From Endomychus coccineus (Eukaryota; Arthropoda; Insecta; Coleoptera; Endomychidae), in assembly GCA_958510875.1 (NCBI GenBank), contig OY294068.1:191108315-191172314 (forward strand): a DNA stretch of 64,000 bases. The letters run 5' to 3'. Below the pieces are notes generated by a model. It did no database searches. It saw only the letters and a list, made by a program, of their open reading frames with translations, and was not told the origin of the DNA. Shown piece by piece: positions 12,106 through 24,334 of this stretch (positions are counted from its first letter, which is position 1; each line of letters starts with the position of its first letter). The translations under genes and the position numbers were made by a program.

Positions 12106-12822
12106 TTCCTTTAGCATTAAATTTTCTTCCAATACCGGAGAAAAATTCTTCGACGTAATCGAATATTTTACAAACAATCCAATGAAAAGTGAATATAGTA
12201 TTGTTTACATCGAAATTAACCGGGGGAAACGGAAAATAGTAAAGATGGTGAATAGATGTTTTGGTTTTCATTCCACTGGAACAAAATTAAATTCATTTCT
12301 TAGTTTCCACCATTTTGGATTGATTGATTTTGCATGTTTGATATTGAAGAAAACTCCTGTACCAAAACCGAAAAAAACTATCCTAGAATTTCATAGCTTA
12401 GTTCTTAACGTTTCTCCAGGATCATCAATCCTACTTGGAAGTCAGTTCCTTCAACGTCTTTCAAATTCTTTTTCGAATCTTTGTTTGGCCAATTTTTGCT
12501 TGGTAGCATGGCTTAGTGGAACAATCAAACCAGAGAATCAAGACAGGTCGATGAGATGAATAAAGAACCGGTTAGAATTTTGAAATGAGGATCTGATAAT
12601 CTAATTTAATGGAACATAAATTTAAGTTTGTATTTTCTGCAGGAATGTGCTGATAAGCCGAATTCGAAATCAAAAAATTGAGATTTTTCCATACAGCCCT
12701 TATGAAATTCCGAAAAATCGATGAATCCTAAAAACTTGAGGTAATCGATGAATCTCGTTCTGTAAGAAATCAAAAGAATGTTGTTATAATTTATTTTCTA
12801 TAAATTTCTAAAAACATGATTA
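12106..12822. other. No gene recognised
   Basis: Contains a 125-codon plus-strand frame (12182-12559) without recognisable motifs, in AT-rich sequence. I do not consider it a supported gene. Confidence 0.35.
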
Positions 12823-12824
12823 TA

Positions 12825-14999
12825 CAAGGTGTTCCATCTCAGACGAGCCACCCCGTATTTTTCTTATCCCATAGTGAGTGGGAAAATCTCCCGGAACACG
12901 TCGAATGATTTTGTTTGGGGGACATCTTTTGACGTATGTTTGAAGCTTGACCGAGCAACCCCCTAATAGGGGGTGCTTCAACCCCTCAAAATTGAATAGG
13001 GAAGAGGAGTTGAGGATACGTCATTTGAAAGGTCTTGGAAGCCTCTTTACAACGGTGTATGAAAAACGTAAATTTGATGAACCGTTTTCGCCAGAAATTA
13101 ATTTTGTTGCTCGAATGCGCCACCTTGAATATTTTGGTTATTTGTACAATGTACAAGCTCATTTTTATTAAGCCTTTTTTACAAACTTAAACAATCCTCA
13201 AAAAATCACATTCGTAAAAAAATTGAATTGTGTTGTCATGCTTACAATGAAAAAAATTAAATCTGCGTGTTTAAATCAAATGTTCAAATTGTCCACCATT
13301 GACTTCCATACAATAATACAATCTTGACTGAAAACCGTCTCTAACATGGTTCAGCACAATTGGAGTTATTTGACGATACTCATTTACAATTCGTTGGCGT
13401 AGTTCGTCCAAATTTTCAGGCTGAGTCACAAAAATCTTGGACCTAAGATGTCCCCACAAGAAGAAGTTCAGAGGGTTCAGGTCAGGAGATCGGACAGGCC
13501 CCTCCATAGCACCTCTTCTTCCAATCCAACGACCGGGGTATTGCAAATTGAGGTATTAGCGAACTGGTGCGGCGTAGTGAGGAGGAGCTCCGTCTTGTTG
13601 GAAATGCAATTGTTGTTCAAGTAGTAGAGGATCGTTTTTTAATTGTTCAGTTATTAACGGATCAATCGCATTTTCCAACATTTCAAGATAAATTTCGCCA
13701 TTTGAATTACCAGGAATAAGCAAAGGTGGTCTCCCAAAATTCCTACCCAAACGTTTAGCTTTTCTCGACGTAGACTGTGAGCTTCTCGAAATACATGAGG
13801 ATTTGTATCGCTCCAAATTCTACAGTTATGCCAGTTAACCTCTCCACTAAGTAAAAAAGTGCATTCGTCAGAAAAGCAAACGTTGTACAAGAAATTTGGG
13901 TTATTGTTGATACGCTCGACCATAATTTCGCAAAACTCTTGTCTTCGATCCCAATCATCATCATTTAATTCCTGAATTAATTCAATTTCGTACGGATGGA
14001 ACTTGTGTTTATGTAAAATTCTGAAAACGTTCGATTGGCTAATACCGGAAGCTGCAGAAAGTTGTCGTACAGATTGCGTGTTTGGCATAAGTTGGACATA
14101 TCTCAATACCGCCACAGCTGCTCCTTCATCATTAACAATTTCAATGGGTGCCCTTTTTTATCCATTACTGAACCCGTCTCCACAAATTTTGAAATCAATT
14201 CCATTACGTACTTATGGCGAACGCTACGTTCAGGACGGTTTTCGTTAAATATCCTTGCAGCCGCTCGGGCATAATTTTGATTTTGGTAATAACAGCTAAC
14301 CAGCTCAACACGTTCTTGCAATGTGTACACCATATTTTTTGAAATTTTAAATAAATCAGCAAAGTAGTAACTCAACAGATTGATTAAAATCATGAAATGA
14401 TCGAAGAAACGTTAAAACCAGATAAAAACCTTCTAAGAACAAAAAATGAAGGCGAAATAAGGGAATGTTTTGCTGTTTTTTTTATTTATTAGTTTGAGAG
14501 AATGTATTATTGTATGGAAGTCAATGGAGGACAATTTGAACATTTGATTTAAACACGCAGATTTAATTTTTTTCATTGTAAGCATGACAACACAATTCAA
14601 TTTTTTTACGAATGTGATTTTTTGAAGATTGTTCAAGTTTGTAAAAAAGGCTTAATAAAAATGAGCTTGTACATTGTACAAATAACCAAAATATTCAAGG
14701 TGGCGCATTCGAGCAACAAAATTAATTTCTGGCGAAAACGGTTCATCAAATTTACGTTTTTCATACTCCGTTGTAAAGAGGCTTCCAAGACCTTTCAAAT
14801 GACGTATAACTCATCCCCTGTCCCATATTCAATTTTGAGGGGTTGAAGCGCCCCCTATTAGGGGGTTGCTCGTTCAAGCCTCAAATATACGTCAAAAGAT
14901 GTCCCCCAAACAAAATCATTCGATGTGTTTCGGGAGATTTTTCCACTCACTATGGGGTAAGAAATATACGGGGTGGCTCGTCTGAGGTGGAACACCTTG
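12825..14999 (-). mobile_element. Mariner-superfamily transposon with 497-base inverted repeats (copy 1)
   Basis: A 2175-base element with TA on both sides (12823-12824 and 15000-15001). The ends are CAAGGTGTTCCA and its complement. The inverted repeats run 12825-13321 and 14503-14999, each 497 bases by my count, with scattered mismatches. That is very long compared with the roughly 30-base repeats of ordinary mariner. The inner end of each arm includes the last codons and stop of the transposase gene, so that part exists twice. A second, shorter copy of the family lies at 56186-57746. The minus-strand transposase inside is broken. Confidence 0.92.
13271..14333 (-). pseudogene. Mariner-superfamily transposase, frameshifted
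   Basis: The original protein of about 350 residues would start at MVYTLQERVELVSCYYQNQN. It has a DUF4817-like N-terminal DNA-binding region, then a second HTH (SVRQLSAASGISQSNVFRIL). The DDE core shows the first Asp in VCFSDECTFLL, the second in HFQQDGAPPHYAAP, and the third in VRSPDLNPLNFFLWG, with about 36 residues between second and third. It ends MEVNGGQFEHLI. Damage visible: a frameshift near 14150 (after VMDKKG), another near 13790, and a stop (TAA for the Gln codon of APVRQY) near 13553. All three catalytic Asp survive in the pieces. It once cut and joined its own ends; it cannot now. Confidence 0.88.
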
Positions 15000-15001
15000 T
15001 A

Positions 15002-16690
15002 TTATGATAAGTGTGTAGCTGATAAGCCGAATTTGGAGAATGTAGACACTGTAACGTGGTTAATCATCATCTGATGTTAAAACTAATGTTAGAATCGAAT
15101 CCTTCATTGCCGAAAACGTGTTATAACCCAGCTTTTAAAAGAAAACCCTCCAATGTCCGGTCGATACAATAGGCTATCAAAATAGTAATGTCTGTTGATG
15201 CACTCCGTTCTTGAGAAAAAAGCTTCCTGAAATAGTCCAATCTTCATTTATAGTCAATGTTTCCAGTCATAGATGAGATCTTTGCTCGGATAGATTTTGT
15301 ATTAGAAATACTGCTTGAGAAAATTAGAGAATTCATTCGAGCCACTTTGCTCCTGCTTAAAAACACATTATACACCTAATAATTCACAATGTTGGAGAAT
15401 GAAAAATAGCCAAGCGTCTAGAGCCCCACCTTTAGATTGAAGATATAAATTCCCATTACCCCTACTTTAAAACGGTCACATCTAGCCATTCATTCAAGTA
15501 GCTCTATTATTGTGCCTTGGATATAATTAAGCATTTAAGTGATATGATCAGCAGCTAATAAAGATCAAATTTAAATTTTCTAAGTCAATTTACCTACCTG
15601 AATTTTCTTAGGGCAGCGTATATCTGATACAAGACCACCTTGAAATTCACAAAGGCCATTGCGAAAATATTCATAAAATAAACCATTCGATAAATCCACC
15701 TACTTACTAATACTTGCTGCCTACCATTTGATATGCAATATAGAATATGGTTCTTTGGTTTTCATCGACGCGAGATAAGATCCATGGTGTGAATAGAGGC
15801 TTTTATGTCGATTTCAATACCTGCATCATTAGCTTGAAGATTCCATCTTTTCAATTGATATGGTAATGAGGGAACCGAAATGTTTTCCAATAAAATAAAA
15901 ACCTCGCTTCGAGGATAATTGATCTCCGATCTTTCCATTAAGTTTCGATGGCGTGGCGCGGTAATTTATTGATAGCGTAATTACAATCAGAAATTTTCAA
16001 CTACTAGAGAAGTATCACTTTAGAGCATTCACTAATTTATTCCTCACATTAGAAACGATGCGATAACGCAATTCTCCACGTATTTCCAATTAAATACAGA
16101 GTAATTATTCTCGAGAATTGGTGTGCTATAGATATTTCTTTGTTTTTTCTCCAGAAAGAATCCGGTACTGAGAAAGTCGTTACTTGTAGCGAGAATCTGA
16201 TAATAATATCTTGACACCTACAGTTCGTTCTGAACCGAATACTTGTCATACTGGCATTTGGGCAGTGGTTATATTAAATGGGTATTTACTATTTAATAAT
16301 GAACTATAATCCTACAGATCACCAACATCTGTCAATCGTAGGAACTGAAAATATAGTGCGAATGGTTTGAAACAGATAAAAGAGTGGTATGATGAAAATT
16401 CATATATCAATTCATTACATTGAGACTCTAACCGAATTTTCAATATGATGTGTTTTACAAGGGTTGATACTGAGGCCTTCATCATATTATCATATTTTTA
16501 TGTACAGCTGATACCCGTAGAAGAAAGCGTAGGCTGCACCGATGCGATCTCATCCAAAAAAATTAAATAATTAATAACTATAAGGTCGTTCGGTGCATTA
16601 CGGAACACATATATGGCAGAAATCTATAGAAAAACTCTAGCTATATGTAGTATTGGATATCACCTTAACATTTGACTGAGTCTGGCACCA
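15002..16690. other. No gene recognised
   Basis: AT-rich sequence with no frame longer than about 66 codons and no repeat or RNA motif that I can identify. Confidence 0.45.
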
Positions 16691-17960
16691 AAACGTTCTT
16701 GGGAAACTTCCGTCATATGGTTTTCCGCCTCAACTTTGTCGCTTATTATGAGTTTTCTCTCAGATAGTTCACTCCATGTGGTGGTTGATGGAGTATCTTC
16801 CGATACAATGGCTATTAACGCTGGTGTTCCACAGGTATTTACCTTGGCACCAACTTTGTTTCTGCTCCATATAAACGATCTGCTCGAAGTGACAACCTGT
16901 GCCGTCTACAGCTTTGCAGATGATGGGATACTTCATACCGCTTTCTAATCTAGAGCACTTACATCATCCAATCGTGAGACAGAGACAGGTTGACGCAATT
17001 AATAGATATCTGGCAAAGACTTTGAAATGTGGATCTGATAATCTAGTAGAGTTCAATGCAACCAACACTCAAGCTTGTCTGTTTTCAAGGAAGGCGGATC
17101 CCACAATCCCTCATATGATGATTTCAGGTACAACTATTCCTATGAAACCTTCCATATCCATGCTCTGAATCACCACCAACAGTACTATATCATGGGATGA
17201 TCATGTATGTTCCATTGCTGAAACCGCTCCTCAAAAACTTGGTTTCCTATTCCGTGCCAAGAGGTACTTTACATCCCAGCAGCTCCTCATAATCTACAAA
17301 GCACAGATTCGAACTATCCTGGAGTATTGTTCATATGTTTGAGTTCAGCTCCCAAACATATGCTGAGGCTCTTGGATGCTATCCAGGGGAAAGCTGTTCG
17401 TCTGATTGATGATGTCATACTTACGAGTTCATTGACCTCTCTAGAACATCGTAGAAAGGTAGGAGATCTCTCCCTTTTCTATAGATATTTTCATGGTCGG
17501 TGTTCATTAGAAATTTCGTATGTTGTTCCACCACGAGAAATTTCACGTAGGCGGACTAAACGAGCTCAAACTAGTCATCACTTCACTTTTATATCGAACA
17601 GCGAAGTCATGGAACTCTTCGCCTAGTGAGATCTTTCCCTATGGCTATAACCTCCAAGAATTCGAATGCCTCTCACAACATTCCACTGCTGGCTCACACG
17701 ATGTTCTTCAAACATTATAGGTTCCCCTGTCCTGTGGTAAAGGTATAATATAAAAAGCTAAGGGGTTAAGACGAACTAAGTGTGGGAGATGGAAAGAGTA
17801 ACAGGTGAATTGAACTATTACATTCATTTTATTTGTTCATTTCAATGTTTGAGACGATCACTCCGTCTCAACTCTGCAAACTCTTTGTCCGCTGGCTCAC
17901 ACAATGTTCCTCGAACACTATAGGTTTTCCTAACGTGTAGTCAAAGTGTGAGAAAAACTT
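16690..17960 (+). pseudogene. LINE reverse-transcriptase fragment (palm, thumb and C-terminus)
   Basis: Three overlapping frames give the second half of a non-LTR reverse transcriptase. Signs are GVPQVFTLAPTLFLLHINDL (from a GVPQGSVLAP motif), the catalytic box YSFADDGILH, KCGSDNLVEFNATNTQACLF, the LGI.INSTISWDDH region near 17160-17200, then YKAQIRTILEYC and LLDAIQGKAVRLIDDVILTS. LEHRRKVGDLSLFYRYFHG and VPPREISRRRTKRAQ follow, as in Jockey/CR1-type tails without an RNase H. Frameshifts and the lost QG of the PQG motif mark it as dead. The bases at about 17689-17750 recur at 17891-17950 (GCTGGCTCACACGATGTTC), a short duplication at the 3' end. The 5' end is missing. Confidence 0.82.
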
Positions 17961-18018
17961 GCACTGCAACATCATCAGAACTCTTTCTCGAACTAAACAA
18001 ACCGACAGATATAAATTA

Positions 18019-19807
18019 GGGTGGCCCTTATTTTGAAAAAGCTCGAATTTCTGAGACCTCCACCCGGAATTTTGTTAACAGTTTTGAAGAAATGACCACT
18101 GAATTTTTTCAGATTCTTTACCATATTAACCCATGCCTGTAAAGTGTTAAATTTTAACATTGAGTTCAAATGAGGATTTTGCGAATCGAGACACTTTACA
18201 GCGTAACTTTTGATGCTTCGAATGGAAGCTTCTGAAATTTCGTATTCTTACGTTTTGTGGGTCGCTGAATATAAATGAAGTTTTGACAGTTACACTTGTC
18301 AAAAAACTGTCATTAGTTTTGTCTAATAAACAATTTTCTGAAGACATCCATCCGTGATATGATTTTATAGGTTTTAGAGGTCGCTGGTTTCAGAATTGAT
18401 GAATGTAGGTACCTGTCAAAAATGTTCGAATAATAATGCAATTTAACTAGTTAATCCCGAAGTTTTTCAATAATTTCACTCGATATAATAAAGGATTTGA
18501 TTTCATTCGTTCTATAACATAGTATTTCAAATTGTGGCGCGCATCTTTGGGCGCCATCTGTCATCATTAATGGTAAGATATAATAACAACACTATTATTG
18601 AAGATGGCGCAGAAAACAGTGCTACGAGCAGCACTACAGCCACTACATCCACTTGTGATTTGTGTTCACGAATATAAGTGTAATGAGCAAATCATGACTG
18701 GTGTTCGCTCACTTCATTTAGAAAGCGAACACCATTTTCTTCGTGGAAAAATCTTTCTAGTTGGAAATGTTTACTCACAAATTCTTAACAACTAATTACC
18801 GAGCAAACAACAAGTTTTACCTGTACTGTTTTTTCTTCTTCGCAAGTCGAAATTGTCTATACGTGATAGTGGTACACTCCCGGCAAAAGAAGTCTTGTTG
18901 TTAGGGACAAGGCGGGAATTCCAGCACAAACGTTACCAAGGTGTATCGAAAATTTGTGTTTCAAGCTGTCAAAAAATATAACAAATTGTACTCAAGGGCA
19001 ACAGAAGAGGCCTTAGTAAAACCGTTGGTTATAGAATGAATATGTATTTAAAGCACCAGGCAATCTTTCTCGTCTTTCATTCGATACTATTTTGGAATGA
19101 AAAAGTTACAAAATTTTTTTTATTCATTTTGGAAGCTGGAATAGTAAAAAAGAATTTTTGTCATCGAATTATTCCATTGGAAGACTAGTTAATAGATTCA
19201 GAATAATGCTTTCAATTGTGAATTATTGGCATATTTTTGGCAACCGGAAATGTCAAAAATCAATTTTTGATATTAAAATTGAATTCAGCTGCCCTAAATC
19301 ATACATAATCACATCAGTGAAAAATTTATTCATTGGATTGTATATAAATTTGAATTATTGACAATTTTTTGACAGCCTGAACCCCCAAAAATAGATTTTC
19401 GATAATTCCGGCTGTCAAAAATTTATTTTTGATATCAAATTTGGAATCAGCGACTTCTTAAATCTATAAAATCACATCACGGATGAATTTTTTGAGAAAA
19501 TTGTTTATTAGTTAAAATTATTGACAGTCTTTTGACAAGTGTAACTGTCAAAATTTGATTTTTGACATCAAATTTGAATTCAGCGACCCCCAAGACGTAT
19601 GGTTTCGAAATTCCAGAACAATCCATTCGAGGCATCTAAAGTTGCGCTCTAAAGTTTTTCGAATCGCAAAATCCCCTTTTAAAGTCGGGCACGGATTAAT
19701 ATGGTAAAAAATTCTGAAAAAGTCAATGGTCATTTTTTCAACAACCTAAACAAATTTCCGGGTGGAGGTTTGTAAGATTTAAACTTTCCCAAACTAAAGG
19801 GCCACCC
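18019..19807. mobile_element. Foldback element with internal tandem repeats
   Basis: A 1789-base element bounded by TA (18017-18018 and 19808-19809). It begins GGGTGGCCCTTATTTTG and ends with the complement of that motif. Inverted similarity extends inward through CCACCCGGAATTT, CCATATTAACCCATGCC and, further in, ACTTGTCAAAAAACTGTCA. The right half carries a diverged tandem repeat of about 150 bases, with units starting near 19250, 19407 and 19547 (GTCAAAAATTTATTTTTGAT). No protein is encoded. It is a non-autonomous element with a TA target, hence probably moved by a Tc1/mariner-like enzyme; that last step is inference. Confidence 0.8.
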
Positions 19808-19810
19808 TAA

Positions 19811-21580
19811 TATACATGCTATTTATGCTAATTTCACACTAAGAAGAAATCAGGAAAAATATGCTTCAAACAGTTTGAAGAGGGGGCTCAGTAGTATAAC
19901 TTGGTTATTTCATTTTTCAATAGTTATTCAACTTTGAAAATCATTCTATATTGCACTAGTAGTGAATATTCTGGAAGTTTGATGAAAAGGGAAGTCTTAT
20001 GAAATGTTTGGGTCACAAACTTTTTACCTGTATAGTCATTACTCAGAATATCTCAGGGAAACATAGATAATAATTGCGAAGTCTCAAATATATATTTTTG
20101 CAAGGAAAGCGACATTTAATTAAAGAATGATTTGTACAGGTACCAAAACTTGTAATTATGTGTGTTCACACCTACAATTAAGGTGACCTTTTGATTTGAA
20201 ATACAGTGTTTGCCATCAATTTGCCAGAAGGGTTTAAAATAAATACAAACGGCCTCGAGAATGATATTTATTCTTTTATAATCACTATATTTTAAACTAT
20301 TCTAAGATCTTCGGAATGGTCGTTTAGTCTTAAAAATCATTCAAGAAAATTCGGCATGCTTATACCTTTGAAGTCACTGGTTCCTTTTCGTCAGTTTTGT
20401 TACCAGGAAGATATGGTGCCATATTCAGATTATGATTCTTCCTAATCCAGTATTGTTGTACCGTAATTACTAGAATATGCAATGGAATTGATATGCAATT
20501 AAATATAATAAAGATCATAATAATATTCAGAATCCTGCATATGTTCTTGGTTACCTCAAAAGAGCCATATTTGAAAACAATAATCCGTAATCCGTGAAGA
20601 GGGAAAAGGCGTGCGATAACAATGTACTGATTGATGTTTTATCTTGTTTATAGGTTCAACAACCAGGAAGAAGTAAACTTTTTCGAATCTAATATTTCAT
20701 GACTAGCCATAATATTGAACAGTACTTGCAGGAGTAACCAGAAAGCTTAATTTTTTTCCAATCATTAACCCTACACAAAGAAACAAATGAGTCAGGTAAT
20801 TTTATCCGACTAATATACGTAATTAAATTTGAAGTTTTTATACCATGAACGTTGGTTGAAAAATCGAACGGCGATAATTAAATTTTGTTTTTTATTTTTC
20901 ATAGACTCTATTATGTAGTCGCTCTTATTAGTAAAAGTTATCAGGTATTTAGCGGCTGTTAATTAATATTTAGGTCAATACACTGACGATCATTAGGAGT
21001 TAGTAAATAAGATGAAAATCATGTCGGTGCTTATGTACTTTGGAATATTGATTAGCTTTATGTAAATTTGGGTGAACATCAAATTAATTTATATTTGTAT
21101 TGCGGGGATCTGAATTTGCTGTCAAATTAGTCGTCTTCCCATCGAAACTGAAATATTTCAAGTTCAAGAACTCTCAATTATTTAGCAGATTGAAACAGGT
21201 TTTTGACATTGGTGAGTTCGGGTGATATGCTATGTTCTAATTTAATAGTAAAATGAGATTAAAATAAAAATGTACACCCTACTTGTCGTCACACAGGAGA
21301 TATTAGATTTAATATCTTCAGGTTCAGGTTCAAATCAAAATTATTTCTCATTTTACAATAGCTTACACTAGTATATCTCGGATCAGTTGTTAGAAATGTA
21401 TGGATCAGCTAGAAAATCCATAAGATTTGTTAGTTATGTAGAAAAAATGTAATAATGGTGTGTATTTTCTATTAAATTCATATAAAACATTCGAATGTTA
21501 TTAAATTCACATAAGTATTGATCTAAGACGATTAGTGCTCAGTACAATTAATTTAAGAAATTCCGCACTTCAGTTGATGA
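19811..21580. other. No gene recognised
   Basis: AT-rich non-coding sequence. I saw no frame, RNA or terminal repeat that I can name. Confidence 0.45.
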
Positions 21581-21583
21581 AGT

Positions 21584-21643
21584 CGTTTTCAAACGACTCC
21601 TGATGATGGTCGTGGGACTGAAACGTAAGTAAAGGTGAAAACA
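21584..21643 (+). ncRNA. Hammerhead-ribozyme-like motif
   Basis: Core CTGATGA (21600-21606) is followed by a short hairpin (GGTC, loop GTGG, GACT). Then comes GAAAC (21620-21624) with a two-pair stem III closed by a GTAA tetraloop and ending in GTA, the expected cleavage triplet (cut after 21631). An outer stem I can form between GTTTTCA (21585-21591) and TGAAAAC (21636-21642). The innermost stem I pair is a C-A mismatch, so activity is uncertain. Small hammerheads of this design are known in Penelope-like elements, and a Penelope-like fragment starts about 340 bases to the right, although its reverse transcriptase is on the other strand. Confidence 0.5.
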
Positions 21644-21982
21644 GAATAAATATATGTATAAATGTGAACTATTTCCCAAGAATCTGCATATGTTTAGTAA
21701 AGAACTGCTTTGTTAATTGTCGAGTAATATGGTTTTTAGATATTCTCGTTTGTCTTCTATTTGGGAAGAACTGAATTATTTATTTAATAGCTCTCACATG
21801 TTTTTCATCTTTACGTTATTAATTCATCAGAAGAAGACCAACAATTATTCTTGTAAGTAATATTTACTTGATATTCCCGTAAAATATTTCAAAACGCAAC
21901 ACTGATATTTGCAGACGATATGATCACAATGAACTCACAGATATTATATGTTGATCTATGGTAGAACTTGTTACGTCATCAA

Positions 21983-22640
21983 CTAGCCGCGGAAGCGACG
22001 CTGCTTGAATGTTCCTCGAAATTGTCGCGTTTCCGAAAGTGTTTTTTTTTTAATATTACAATTAATCTGAATGGGCAAAATGCCCATTGAATCCGCAGGA
22101 ATATACCCATCGGTTTGACTGGATTTACTTTGTTGATAATCATATTTTATAACGTTAATATCAAGGAAGGGAAGCTGAATCTGAGCCAAAAAAAAGTAAA
22201 GAAAGGATTGCACATTGCACTTACGCTTGTTTGTTTATAGCAGATTTTGTTAAAAGTGAAATAATTTTGCTGCATACATAAAGCAGTGAGAATCACATAT
22301 TCTGTGCAGTTTTTATAGGGGATATTAATATTTGAAAGCCATGTTTAGCGACTCATGGATTGGAGTATTTGCAAATAGTGGAACAGCATCAATAAATGAA
22401 CCGAGAGTGACACCAGGTCAAGTTTGAATTCTTTCAATTTTGCATATAGTTCCAAAGAGTTTTTCCCAGACAAACTTGTTGTGTCTGGTAAGCTTCTAAA
22501 TTTATAGTTTATTAGCTTTCATGAGTACTCTGTCGAATACTTCGATCAACAAGTTTCTCAAATATGCACAGCCATTCTTTGTCGCAATGCGACTAAGAAT
22601 ATAATAGACGTTTCTCTGAAGCGCATCCGCATCATCATTC
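21983..22640 (-). pseudogene. Penelope-like element reverse-transcriptase fragment
   Basis: The minus strand reads LPFLDINVIK, then SSQTDGYIPADSMG, matching the Penelope-like signature FLDI/V followed by a Y-P..S block. Further upstream on the same strand are NSLELYAKLKEFKLDLV-like traces. The DNA at about 22250-22390 is clearly the same family as 42985-43135 (shared AAAAGTGAAATAATTTTGCT and GGGGATATTAATATTTGAAA). Compared with that copy, the stretch carrying the YVDD active site is deleted here. Penelope-like elements are retroelements with telomerase-related reverse transcriptases, often with a GIY-YIG endonuclease, which is absent. Non-functional. Confidence 0.72.
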
Positions 22641-23173
22641 ATCGAGACTGTGTAGCAACAAATTGGGTCGAATGATTGTCGAGTTGTCGAGTTTATACGT
22701 GCCTAAGGTAAAAGTTAATCAATAATTACATAAGTGCAAACAAAACTCCTCCTAACTCGTTTCAATGCAACAAAACAGCAAACAATTGCAGTAAGGGAAG
22801 CTGGCATGACGCCTTTACAATAGTCTATAATTCACAGCTTAGCCGTGACACCTAACACTATTTTAATTGTGCTGTAAAGGTGGACTTTGTAGCGTGTGCC
22901 GGTCTATCTTACTTCCTGTGGCGCACAAGCTCTGCCAATACACTTATATCTATGGTTGCTTAGAGGAGGCATAGCTATAATGCTGACTTTTTGTTATGTT
23001 CGGCCGTTGCACTGTCCAATAATACCCAAAAATTTAAATGCGACTGTACTTATGTAGTCTCCATGATACTGGTATATTTTTACTCAAAGATGACTTTGGC
23101 TCTTTGGCATATATGAAGAACTCAGGATTTGTATAAGGTGGCATCATACCAATCGCCGCTTTGAAACATTTTT
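22640..23173. other. No gene recognised
   Basis: Non-coding sequence between the Penelope-like fragment and the inverted-repeat element. No motif identified. Confidence 0.4.
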
Positions 23174-24000
23174 GAAGTGAAAACTTCTTATGGCGCGTTG
23201 GGCACTTTTGTGGGAGAGCATTTTCAGCCGTTCTCGCGACAGATGAGATTTTACACAGATATACTCCGCGTGTATTCTTATAATATATGTATACTATACG
23301 CGCTCTTTGCATGGGCATTCGTTCGTGCTCTCGCGACAGACGAGATTACACACCTATATGTATACTCAGAGTGTATAGGTATGCGAGAGCGCTGCATGCT
23401 ATACGCAGTCTTTGCATGGGCATTCGTTCGTGCCCTCGCGACAGACGAGATTGAGAGTTTTTTATATTTATTTTATAAATGAATATTAAACGGAAAATTT
23501 ATTTATTTAAATATTTCATTTGACTTGTGTTGCTGCTATGGTATTGTGTTAAAAAAACAAATCTAAAGTGTAAATAGAATTAATAAAAACATTGTTGTAG
23601 TGCAATAATGCAGTATTCACAAGATATATAAATAGATTTAAATCAAAATTGTTCATTTCATACTTTAGTTACCATAGACATATTGTTTCAGTTTTAGAAT
23701 TTGATGAAAATCCTGATAATAATGATGAAAATGCTGATAATGATGATGTAAGAGTTGTTGAAATTATGGATGAGAATTGATAAATTTTGTATTTACTATT
23801 TACTAATATTTACTCATTTAAATAAAACCACTTCCTTCGAATATAGTTTCTATATTATTATACTTCATGTCTATTCAAAAAGTGCCCACATTGCTTTGAT
23901 AAACTTGATTTTTTATGAACAATTTCTCATGTCGCGAGCGCACCTAAAAATGCTCACCCAAAAAAGTGCCCAACGCGCCATAAGTTCAAGTTTTCACTTC
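23174..24000. mobile_element. Short inverted-repeat element with tandem repeat
   Basis: An 827-base unit with inverted ends: GAAGTGAAAACTTCTTATGG on the left; on the right, reversed, GAAGTGAAAACTTGAACTTA. Both arms then share TATGGCGCGTTGGGCACTTT. Inside, a 105-base tandem repeat starts at 23294 and 23399 (TTTGCATGGGCATTCGTTCG), with a third partial unit before it. A possible 3' exon of a lost transposase lies at 23692-23780. No clear target duplication, so the superfamily is open. It looks like an internally deleted derivative of a larger DNA transposon. Confidence 0.75.
23692..23780 (+). pseudogene. Possible terminal exon of a transposase (acidic tail)
   Basis: After a plausible acceptor site (TATTGTTTCAG, 23681-23691) an open frame runs LEFDENPDNNDENADNDDV, then RVVEIMDEN and a stop at 23778-23780. 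The run of Asp, Glu and Asn resembles acidic C-terminal tails of DNA transposases such as those of PIF/Harbinger elements. It sits near the right inverted repeat, where the 3' end of an element's gene would be. Too short for family assignment; the upstream exons are absent. Confidence 0.4.
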
Positions 24001-24334
24001 TGCCTGCACTCCCGGAGTGGGCTGATTTTTTTTTAAATAAATTTGTGTCCCAGGATGAAGCTTGATTCTCAGCAAAGGCATAATAGGCAAAACTCAACTA
24101 TTGCCAAAGACGTTACATGAGTTGTTAATGGTTTGGTCTTGAACTAAAAAACATGTTTATAATCCAATCCAGAAAGCTCTCCCATTTGATAAGATTTTAC
24201 AAGGTTCATGTTAAAGTTAATTCTGATGAATGATAAGTCTGTAAGAAAAAAAGGTGGAAGCTTTGAAATACGAAATAAGTTGGACTTTCCTCAATTTTTC
24301 CATATCATTCAACTATAGAAGTTGAAGGCCAGGT

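Noticed and set aside
12182..12559. 125-codon plus-strand open frame
   Set aside because: No recognisable domain, no splice context and AT-rich codon use; open frames of this size are expected now and then by chance.
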